64,000 nucleotides of DNA. Source: Prochlorococcus sp. AG-409-D09. Lineage in GTDB: Bacteria; Cyanobacteriota; Cyanobacteriia; PCC-6307; Cyanobiaceae. A program made the position numbers and the translations under genes. Below the pieces are notes generated by a model. The model saw nothing but the letters and a program-made list of their open reading frames with translations. It was not told where the DNA came from and made no database searches. Of this stretch, positions 19,071 to 25,573 are shown piece after piece. Every line of letters begins with the position of its first letter. Position 1 is the first letter of the stretch. The stretch spans positions 1-64,000 of the forward strand of contig QCJQ01000002.1 of the NCBI GenBank assembly GCA_003215935.1, in the 5' to 3' direction.

Positions 19071-19298
19071 TTAAGTGTTTATATTTTTATCTAATGATTT
19101 TTGATAAGATACTGGTGCGATTAGAAGAAACAATATCCACCAACAGATGATAAAAAAACTAAAAGTATAAATAAACAATAAATTATGAAAGATATTCCAA
19201 ATCAGAATTAAAAATGTTATTCCAAATAGAATAATTGACCAGGGCTGGCACCAGAAAGGCTTATGTGCCCAAAATCCAGGATGCGATGAATTTTTCAC
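19071..19298 (-). CDS. DUF6737-like small membrane protein
   Basis: 75 residues: HPGFWAHKPFWCQPWSIILF with the KPFWCQPWSI pattern typical of a small cyanobacterial/plastid membrane family (DUF6737), then two hydrophobic helices (about 20-36 and 43-62, the second IYTFSFFIICWWILFLLIAP). Thylakoid or inner membrane. Function unknown; the family name is from memory of the motif. Confidence 0.65.
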   Translation of the reverse strand: MKNSSHPGFWAHKPFWCQPWSIILFGITFLILIWNIFHNLLFIYTFSFFIICWWILFLLIAPVSYQKSLDKNINT

Positions 19299-19385
19299 AA
19301 TACAAAGCTAAATATTTTGAATATAATAAATTTTTTAAGTATTTCAAGAATATAGAGAAAGAATAGCTTTAATTTATTCATAATT

Positions 19386-19790
19386 TTAGGAATTTTTTAA
19401 GTATGATTTAATTATTTCAATTCTTTTCTTATTCACGCCCATATCCTTAAAGCCTAATTGAGACTCTGACTTTATCTCTATTAAACCTTTTTCTTTTATT
19501 GCTAAAACTTCTATTTTATCTACAAACCTTAACCATTTGGACTTAGCAGATGCTTTTATATAGTTTCCGTTAACTTCTAATATTTTTGTTCGAGGAGTAG
19601 TTTTTAATTTCTCTAATATCATATCGAATGAATGCTGAACATTATTCGTTTGGAATTCACTTTGTGCACAATGTTCGTAGCTCACACATCTCAATAAGTC
19701 CGAATCAGTTGATGAAATAATAGGTATTAGTTGATTGAAATTTAAAAATATCAATAAAATATATGAACTAATATTTAATAACGTTCCCAT
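19386..19790 (-). CDS. DUF1499 family protein with signal peptide (copy 1)
   Basis: 134 residues. An N-terminal hydrophobic segment (about 5-28) precedes a DUF1499 domain: SDLLRCVSYEHCAQSEFQTN, TTPRTKILEVNGNYIKASAK, SKWLRFVDKIEVLAIKEKG, ending IEIKSESQLGFKDMGVNKKR. The 'R-T-x-I/V-x-E' and 'R/K-S-x-S-R/Q-x-G-x-x-D-x-G' patterns are those of the family. A second copy without signal lies at 21287. An inverted repeat at 19872 lies in its upstream region. Confidence 0.75.
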   Translation of the reverse strand: MGTLLNISSYILLIFLNFNQLIPIISSTDSDLLRCVSYEHCAQSEFQTNNVQHSFDMILEKLKTTPRTKILEVNGNYIKASAKSKWLRFVDKIEVLAIKEKGLIEIKSESQLGFKDMGVNKKRIEIIKSYLKNS

Positions 19791-19871
19791 TATTTATTGT
19801 TGTTCAAGTTTATATAAATATATTATATCAATATAACTTTAAATTTCTAATTGCTTTAATTTCTAACCCCA

Positions 19872-19904
19872 TGTTAAGAAATGAGTATAACCTTAACAGT
19901 TTTT
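19872..19904 (+). promoter_or_regulatory. Inverted repeat TGTTAAG/CTTAACA with T-run between pstB and DUF1499 genes
   Basis: TGTTAAG (19872-19878) and CTTAACA (19892-19898) are exact complements, followed by GTTTTT on the plus strand. No plus-strand gene ends here, so a terminator is not obvious. The CTTAAC half-sites recall cyanobacterial Pho-box repeats (CTTAACCT direct repeats), but they are inverted rather than direct; an operator for the DUF1499 gene is possible. Confidence 0.3.
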
Positions 19905-19941
19905 GTCTTATGCTAAATTAGCCTTGACTTGTAGGAATATT

Positions 19942-20748
19942 CTATCCAAATTTCCCTGTAATGTAATCTTCTGTTGCTTTTTCTTTGGGTGAATTGAATA
20001 CATTTTTTGTTTTCTCATACTCTACTAAATATCCGACTTTTCCTTCAAGTGAATCTTCCTTAATTTTGGCATTAAAGAAAGCAGTCATATCGCTAATTCT
20101 TAACGCTTGTTGCATGTTATGTGTGACTATAATAATTGTATATTTATTCTTAAGTTCATGAATTGTTTCTTCAATTTTCAATGTGGAGATAGGATCTAAT
20201 GCCGAACATGGCTCATCCATAAGTATTACATCTGGTTCTATCGCTATTGTTCTAGCGATACATAAGCGTTGTTGTTGTCCACCAGATAATGAGTAACCAC
20301 TATCATTTAATTTATCCTTACATTCATCCCATACAGCCGCTTTTTTAAGGGAGGTTTCTACTAGTTCATCCATATCTCCTTTGTATCCATTTATTCTTGC
20401 TCCAAAAGCTATATTTTCATAGATGCTTTTTGGGAAAGGATTTGGCTGTTGAAAAACCATACCTATTCTTCTTCTTACTTCTACTGGGTCTATTTCTGGA
20501 GAATACAAATCTATACCTTCAAAAAGAACCCTACCTTTAATTGTGCAGTCCTCAATTAGATCGTTCATTCTATTTATAGCTCTTAGAACAGTTGATTTTC
20601 CACAACCAGATGGACCGATTAATGCCGTTACTTTGCCTTTAGGCATTTCGCAAAATACATTCCTAACAGCATCTGAACCTTTATAACTTATGGTTAAATT
20701 ATCTAAAGAGATTGAAACTTCTTTGATATTTTTTGTTTTAGTACTCAT
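19942..20748 (-). CDS. pstB: Phosphate ABC transporter ATP-binding protein PstB
   Basis: ATPase of the high-affinity phosphate importer PstSCAB. 268 residues with Walker [10 protein letters not shown] near residue 41, the PstB-typical [23 protein letters not shown] signature [16 protein letters not shown], Walker [14 protein letters not shown] and switch His in THNMQQAL. Length is normal. pstS, pstC and pstA are not adjacent on either side, although Pst genes usually cluster; either they lie elsewhere or this copy moved. A 30-base palindrome lies about 155 bases upstream. Confidence 0.95.
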   Translation of the reverse strand: MSTKTKNIKEVSISLDNLTISYKGSDAVRNVFCEMPKGKVTALIGPSGCGKSTVLRAINRMNDLIEDCTIKGRVLFEGIDLYSPEIDPVEVRRRIGMVFQQPNPFPKSIYENIAFGARINGYKGDMDELVETSLKKAAVWDECKDKLNDSGYSLSGGQQQRLCIARTIAIEPDVILMDEPCSALDPISTLKIEETIHELKNKYTIIIVTHNMQQALRISDMTAFFNAKIKEDSLEGKVGYLVEYEKTKNVFNSPKEKATEDYITGKFG

Positions 20749-20903
20749 TATCCCTTTTTGGATTAGGAAGTTTTTTTAACAATAGCCTTTTTTAGGGTTT
20801 CTTTGTTTATGTACTATGAATTGGATATAAAAGTGAAAATTCTATAATTAAAAGGACTCAAGAAAAAGTTTGATTATCTATATGAAATTGTACTAAATAA
20901 ATG

Positions 20904-20933
20904 AAAGAATAGATATAATTATATCTATTCTTT
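20904..20933. repeat. Perfect 30-base palindrome without loop, upstream of pstB
   Basis: Positions 20904-20918 and 20919-20933 are exact reverse complements with no spacer (half-site AAAGAATAGATATAA). It lies between pstB and the small gene at 21018, both read away on the minus strand. It could be a dyad operator or a cruciform; no T-run makes a terminator unlikely. Confidence 0.75.
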
Positions 20934-21017
20934 ACATAATGCTCTAGTAATATTAATATAATATATATTAATTTGAGCTAATAAATTTATTTGCTTCTTT
21001 TGACTTTAGCTATTAAC

Positions 21018-21164
21018 TTACTTAAGAAAATTGGTTTCATTTTCTCCATTAATTAAATCTAAGATCTTCTTAAATGATTCCATATCTAATTTTGTTGCTC
21101 CAGTGTGAGTTTGAATTTCATCTAAATACATATCTATTTCTTTCTGAGTTTTCGTTTTTTTCAT
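21018..21164 (-). CDS. Hypothetical small protein (48 aa)
   Basis: MKKTKTQKEIDMYLDEIQTH, then TGATKLDMESFKKILDLING and ENETNFLK. Charged, helical, soluble. Intact ATG-to-stop frame with protein-like composition in an otherwise empty spacer. Not recognised. Confidence 0.5.
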   Translation of the reverse strand: MKKTKTQKEIDMYLDEIQTHTGATKLDMESFKKILDLINGENETNFLK

Positions 21165-21286
21165 ATGTAATAACTAATTAAATTTATTTTATAACATATT
21201 CTGTTTAATTAGAAATACTTGTTTAAGATATATTGAAATATAATTTACTTTATAATTTAAGTATAACCTTACTTTATAGTAATATA

Positions 21287-21619
21287 TTAAAATTTAATTT
21301 TACTATAAATTGTCTTTATTCTATTACTGTTAACACCAAGATCAGAAGCTCCATATCTTGAAGCGGAACGCAATTGTATAATGCCACTATTTGCCAAATT
21401 TAAAATTTCTAAATCATCTGGAAATCTAAAGATTAAACTCCTACATACTCCATGCCAATAATTATTAGTCCTTTCTAAGACTTCGGTTCGAGGGAGAGAA
21501 GTGGCAATATTTATTATATCTTCAAAAGCTTGATTGCAATTATTAAATTCCCATGAAACCAAAACACAATTAGTATGCATTGTGCATGGATACAGTGTTC
21601 CTTCTTTTGTCAATGACAT
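21287..21619 (-). CDS. DUF1499 family protein (copy 2, no signal)
   Basis: 110 residues with the DUF1499 layout: YPCTMHTNCVLVSWEFNN, ATSLPRTEVLERTNNYWHGV, CRSLIFRFPDDLEILNLANS, then IQLRSASRYGASDLGVNSNR. The RSASRYGASDLGVN motif matches the family better than copy 1 at 19386, which carries a signal segment. Two members 1.5 kb apart on one strand suggest an old duplication. Function unknown. Confidence 0.78.
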   Translation of the reverse strand: MSLTKEGTLYPCTMHTNCVLVSWEFNNCNQAFEDIINIATSLPRTEVLERTNNYWHGVCRSLIFRFPDDLEILNLANSGIIQLRSASRYGASDLGVNSNRIKTIYSKIKF

Positions 21620-21864
21620 TTTAGTTATTTCTGATTGAATTGATAGGAAAAAGTTTTACTAGATCAATTTACCCAAAAATTATAAAGTTAATATTTTATT
21701 CATCAAATCGTTGAAAAATTAAGTAATATTTTAACAATTATTAAGAAATTTCTCATAATGTACAAATAGTTCTGATTAAGTTTAAAAATGGCAATCTGAC
21801 AACTTTTAAGTTCCCTAAATAGCTAGTTTTAGTTATTGGAATTAAAGACCAACTTTTTTTACTC

Positions 21865-22002
21865 ATGCATTCATTGATCTTCTCTACATTCACTGCACCA
21901 CATTTTGAGCTATCTGCAGCAATTTTTGGTGCAATAGCTTTGGTTCTTTTTGCACTTGTTGGTGTTATAGCTGGACCGAACCTTTCAAAATTCGACTCTT
22001 AA
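21865..22002 (+). CDS. Single-helix micropeptide, 'VGxxxGP' family member A (45 aa)
   Basis: MHSLIFSTFTAPHFELSAAI then FGAIALVLFALVGVIAGPNL and SKFDS. One Gly/Ala-rich membrane helix (about residues 17-37) ends in AGPN, the same end seen in the peptides at 44831 (VVGPN) and 45482 (MVGPD). A strong intrinsic terminator begins 15 bases after the stop, so it is a short monocistronic unit. Unannotated size class; likely thylakoid or inner membrane. Not a photosystem subunit I can name. Confidence 0.75.
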   Translation: MHSLIFSTFTAPHFELSAAIFGAIALVLFALVGVIAGPNLSKFDS

Positions 22003-22016
22003 TCGATTAATTTTTT

Positions 22017-22054
22017 AAAAAAACCATCAAGCTTTTTAGCTTGATGGTTTTTTT
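22017..22054 (+). terminator. Strong intrinsic terminator after the 21865 micropeptide
   Basis: AACCATCAAGCT (22022-22033) pairs perfectly with AGCTTGATGGTT (22038-22049) over a TTTT loop; seven Ts follow (22048-22054). A-tract on the left side makes it potentially bidirectional, also serving the convergent gene ending at 22096. Confidence 0.92.
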
Positions 22055-22095
22055 GCAACTAATATAATTTTTATTTTTATAGTCAAAATGTTAAA

Positions 22096-22575
22096 TTAAT
22101 AAAGAATGGAATATACCTTTCCAGTTGAAGATTTATAAACTCTTTCTACTATTATTCCTTTAACAACAATTATTTTTATAGTTATAGACTCCTCTTTTAG
22201 AGTATGAATACAGCTGTCTTTTTCTTCAGCAACTAATGTTAAAGCTTCTATATTGTTAAAAGTATTTTCCTCGGTATTGTCAGTGGTATCCTGAAATTCA
22301 ACTTCTGCTGATATTTCAGAAAGAACATCTTGTTCTTCCGTCGTTAAGTCAGTTGCTAGGTCTAAAATATGATTTCTGAATGAAGTATCCTTATGGAATT
22401 TGGTAATATTGTTTTTTAATGATTTTTCATTTACCTCTAAATCATTAGTATAATTTTTTTCGTCATGATTGCTTTTTTTGTGATATTTCGTGAATACAAT
22501 ATCTCTAAACTCATGAATTTTTGATGTTTTTACGGCAATTTTCAAGCTGTTTGAAAGATAAGTTGTGAATCTCAC
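22096..22575 (-). CDS. Hypothetical protein with C-terminal 'ERVYK' module (159 aa)
   Basis: Charged N-terminal and middle parts (ILDLATDLTTEEQDVLSEIS, then an acidic stretch) lead to a C-terminal beta-like module ESITIKIIVVKGIIVERVYK followed by SSTGKVYSILY. This last module resembles the 53-residue protein at 40722 (ETERVYKCPNGELHYI). Soluble. Function unknown; the gene converges on the terminator at 22017. Confidence 0.6.
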   Translation of the reverse strand: MRFTTYLSNSLKIAVKTSKIHEFRDIVFTKYHKKSNHDEKNYTNDLEVNEKSLKNNITKFHKDTSFRNHILDLATDLTTEEQDVLSEISAEVEFQDTTDNTEENTFNNIEALTLVAEEKDSCIHTLKEESITIKIIVVKGIIVERVYKSSTGKVYSILY

Positions 22576-22705
22576 AATTCAGAATTAATTTTTTATAATT
22601 TATCAGATATTTCATTTATAGCAATAGTTGTTATGCTGATTTTAATTTAATTCTGTTGTTAAACGTTTTCCTTAAGTTACTATGTTTGATTCAGTCTGTA
22701 GAACT

Positions 22706-23110
22706 TCAAATTACAACTCCAAAGAAATCTAAGGGTAAGGGCCCTAATGTCTCAGCCATAACTGAATCATTATTGTGTTGACAACTAATAAGTATTCCTA
22801 CACCAAGACCATGCTCAACTCTTATATGAATATCTCCAGTCTTTTGATTGGCTTTTAAGTAAACAGGTTGTTGGTGTTTTGGCTTTGTAATTACTGTCAT
22901 TTCTTTCCAGTTAAAATATTTTTCTATACTTCTAATAACTTTCTCAGCTTCGTTTGGGGACGAAGACATTATACCAATCGTAAACCAATCAGCTTTACTC
23001 ATAATTAAGTTGATTTCTTTTTCTAATCTTTCTTTTTCATGTTTATTTAATGAAGGAGCAGATCTAAGTGCTTCTAGATCCTGTAGAGAATTGTATGTAA
23101 CCATTGCCAT
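22706..23110 (-). CDS. DUF1824 family protein
   Basis: 134 residues. Family-like features are KADWFTIGIMSSSPNEAEKV, PVYLKANQKTGDIHIRVEHG and the near-terminal SVMAETLGPLPLDFFG, all positions expected of DUF1824, a small cyanobacterial family of unknown role. Soluble. A 57-codon gene ends two bases upstream of its start region, so the two are probably cotranscribed. Confidence 0.65.
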   Translation of the reverse strand: MAMVTYNSLQDLEALRSAPSLNKHEKERLEKEINLIMSKADWFTIGIMSSSPNEAEKVIRSIEKYFNWKEMTVITKPKHQQPVYLKANQKTGDIHIRVEHGLGVGILISCQHNNDSVMAETLGPLPLDFFGVVI

Positions 23111-23112
23111 TA

Positions 23113-23286
23113 TTAATTTTTAGACTTTTTAAAGAGTGAAAAATTCTTTTGCCAAGAGCGCTCAAGCGATTGTCTAAAAATGTTTGTTGACTTATTAAAG
23201 CTTAAATTAAAAAATCTTTTTACGAAATCATTTATTTTCATGATTGCTATTGGAATAAATATGGTTAATAAAACTTTTTTAATCAT
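23113..23286 (-). CDS. Hypothetical basic membrane-associated peptide (57 aa)
   Basis: MIKKVLLTIFIPIAIMKIND then FVKRFFNLSFNKSTNIFRQS and LERSWQKNFSLFKKSKN. A short hydrophobic N-terminus and a strongly basic amphipathic remainder. Its stop is two bases from the start of the DUF1824 gene, which supports a real operon partner. Not recognised. Confidence 0.5.
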   Translation of the reverse strand: MIKKVLLTIFIPIAIMKINDFVKRFFNLSFNKSTNIFRQSLERSWQKNFSLFKKSKN

Positions 23287-23367
23287 ATTATGGGATTTTA
23301 ACAGGCATTCTTAATATAGCCTTTTAACTTCGAAAAAGTTAAGCTGTACAAAATATATATGTCATTA

Positions 23368-23583
23368 TCATTTTTTTTGAGGGTATAATCTCTCGATTTT
23401 TTTTAACTGTTCTTCTCTTGCAGCCTTTTTACGTTTAATGTCGTCACTAGAATCTTCATCATTGCGTATATTAATAAAAACAAAAATAGTCATTATTGTA
23501 AAAATAATTCCTAGTATTGTAATTAGTATTCCAATACTACCAGTAGGACTTAGGTATTCAAAATTTAAATTAGTAGATAACAT
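23368..23583 (-). CDS. Small single-pass membrane protein (71 aa)
   Basis: Hydrophobic helix at about residues 15-40 (GSIGILITILGIIFTIMTIF) followed by a charged cytoplasmic tail with DDIKRKKAAREEQLKKIERL and YPQKK. Glycine-rich helix start and basic tail resemble many picocyanobacterial micro-membrane proteins. Not recognised. Confidence 0.6.
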   Translation of the reverse strand: MLSTNLNFEYLSPTGSIGILITILGIIFTIMTIFVFINIRNDEDSSDDIKRKKAAREEQLKKIERLYPQKK

Positions 23584-23677
23584 ATGTATGTCTATTTTAT
23601 TATAATGTTATTTTACTAGTTTCTGAATCCAATCAAATATCAAATTATACTATCTTAATATAGTTTGAGGCTATACA

Positions 23678-23761
23678 ATGAATCTACACTCTATTCAAAG
23701 AGACTCTAAAGTCCTTTGTTTATCTTTGTTTTTTATACCTTATTTAGTTTCATTTATATAG
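23678..23761 (+). CDS. Possible micropeptide (27 aa)
   Basis: MNLHSIQRDSKVLCLSLFFI then PYLVSFI and stop; a hydrophobic second half. In a 330-base spacer. Size too small for certainty. Confidence 0.25.
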   Translation: MNLHSIQRDSKVLCLSLFFIPYLVSFI

Positions 23762-23915
23762 CACTTTTATCAATTAAATATGAAACAGTCGAAGCATAAT
23801 CATTCGAGTTTTATATAGGTTGAATATAAATTCTTTTATTTATTCTAGTTCAGTGAACACAATATAGGAAGTCTGTGAATCATTTGATTCATCTTTGTGC
23901 TGAGTTGAATGAGGC

Positions 23916-24125
23916 TTGGCTCTATGGAATAAAAAATTTTTTATTAAAAGGGAATTAGTTCCTGTTTCACTAAGTGATCCCTGGATTGGTCTTTCTATAG
24001 ATGAATCAACTAAGCAAATGATAGGCTTCATTCCTATATTAGCTTTTATCATATTATTACTAACTGCAATATTACAACAAATAAGGAGTTTCCTCCTAAT
24101 CGAAAAGGAAACTCAAACTCAATAA
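23916..24125 (+). CDS. Small single-pass membrane protein (69 aa, TTG start)
   Basis: TTG at 23916 directly after an in-frame TGA starts MALWNKKFFIKRELVPVSLS; then DPWIGLSIDESTKQMIGFIP and a helix ILAFIILLLTAILQQIRSFL. The 3' end contains a 9-bp inverted repeat (GAGTTTCCT/AGGAAACTC) within the coding part. The lack of an ATG lowers certainty, but the sequence is convincingly protein-like. Confidence 0.55.
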   Translation: MALWNKKFFIKRELVPVSLSDPWIGLSIDESTKQMIGFIPILAFIILLLTAILQQIRSFLLIEKETQTQ

Positions 24126-24383
24126 ATAATTAATTTAAATCGCTTATAGCAAGCTACTCTAATTAAATCATACAATTTGTATAATTTACTTTATATAAGT
24201 AATCTATTGTAGATAAGCCAATCCTATTTATTTAATTGAATATCAATCCAAAATTCTTACGTGTAGATTGCAATTATGAGGGAATTAAGTAAATTGATTT
24301 TGATTAGGTGTCAATTTATGAAATTTTGAGATATATGTTGGATAATGTAGATCAAATAAATCCTGATTTAGGTAGGAATAGTT

Positions 24384-25568
24384 TTGGCTAGCTTTATTCA
24401 TACAGCTGATTGGCAGATTGGTAAGCCTTTTTTACAAGTAAAGGACACTCAAAAAAGATTCAAGCTTAGTCAAGAACGATTAAATGTAGTAGCACGAATT
24501 AATGATCTTGCTGTAAAAGAGTGTGTTCAATTCATTTTAGTTGCAGGAGATCTTTTTGACTCTCCAACTCCATCTCCTTCTATTATTACTGAAGTCTTGG
24601 AATTAATTGGCAGCATTGATATTCCAGTTTTTGTTATACCTGGTAATCATGACCATGGAGCATTAGGCACTGTTTGGCATTCTGACTATTTCAAAAAATA
24701 TCAACAAAAAATCGCACCGAATCTTCAAATATTATTAGATCGTCACCCTATAGAACTTAAAGAGGCTGTTATACTTCCTTGTCCACTTCTGCGTAAAAAA
24801 GATAATTCTGACCCGACGCAATGGTTAAGAGATTTTAATTGGAGTTCAATATCTATTGACAAGCCAAGAATTGTTTTAGCTCATGGATCTGTTAGAGATT
24901 TTGTTGGTCGCGATTATCTTATAGAAAATAGCAAAGATAATAATGTAAATAATATGATTAATATTAGTAGGTTACCTCAAGATGAAATAGATTATATTGC
25001 TTTAGGTGATTGGCATAATTTAAAGAAAGTAACTTCAAGGGCTTGGTATTCTGGGACACCAGAACCTGATCGTTTTGATCAAGGTTCAGATAATAAGCGT
25101 GGCCAAGTTCTTGAAGTTAAGGTTTGCAGAGGCGAAGAACCACAAATTAATTCTTTCCATACCGGAAGAATTCAATGGCACAATATAAGTTTTACTTTTA
25201 ATTGTGATAATGACCTTAATAGATTTAGAAGATTAGTAGATGAATTAATCGATGGAAGAGTATTCAAAGATCTTTTGAGAGTTGAAGTTAGTGGAACTCT
25301 TAGTCTTTCCACTCACAAATACTATGAGTCTTTGATTAATGATTTAAATAATAATTTAATTAGATTAAGAATAAAAGGTGAATGTCAAAAACAACCTAAA
25401 CCAGAAGAACTTGAACAACTCACGAGATCAGCGGAAGACCCATTAGTTTCTCAAGTTGCATCTCTTCTCCAGGAACGTTTGAATTTAGAAGAAAGTAATC
25501 AATCGGAAGAAGCTAATATTACGCGCTTGGCTTTATGTGAATTATATCGTTTCGCAGTTAAGGTATAG
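24384..25568 (+). CDS. SbcD/Mre11-like DNA repair exonuclease (YhaO-type)
   Basis: Predicted Mn-dependent nuclease subunit, 394 residues, acting with the ATPase downstream. Phosphoesterase motifs in order: HTADWQIGKPF (motif I, with Gln where Mre11 has His), VAGDLFDSPTP, IPGNHDHGAL, VLAHGSVRDF and DYIALGDWHNLKK. The DWQ and GDWH forms are shared by a YhaO-like subclass as I recall it, so they are probably not damage. The frame begins with TTG at 24384. The gene for the SMC-like partner starts five bases after its stop. Confidence 0.88.
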   Translation: MASFIHTADWQIGKPFLQVKDTQKRFKLSQERLNVVARINDLAVKECVQFILVAGDLFDSPTPSPSIITEVLELIGSIDIPVFVIPGNHDHGALGTVWHSDYFKKYQQKIAPNLQILLDRHPIELKEAVILPCPLLRKKDNSDPTQWLRDFNWSSISIDKPRIVLAHGSVRDFVGRDYLIENSKDNNVNNMINISRLPQDEIDYIALGDWHNLKKVTSRAWYSGTPEPDRFDQGSDNKRGQVLEVKVCRGEEPQINSFHTGRIQWHNISFTFNCDNDLNRFRRLVDELIDGRVFKDLLRVEVSGTLSLSTHKYYESLINDLNNNLIRLRIKGECQKQPKPEELEQLTRSAEDPLVSQVASLLQERLNLEESNQSEEANITRLALCELYRFAVKV

Positions 25569-25573
25569 ATTCT

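Noticed and set aside
24078..24107. Inverted repeat GAGTTTCCT/AGGAAACTC as a terminator
   Set aside because: It lies inside the coding 3' end of the 69-residue gene and has no T-run after it.
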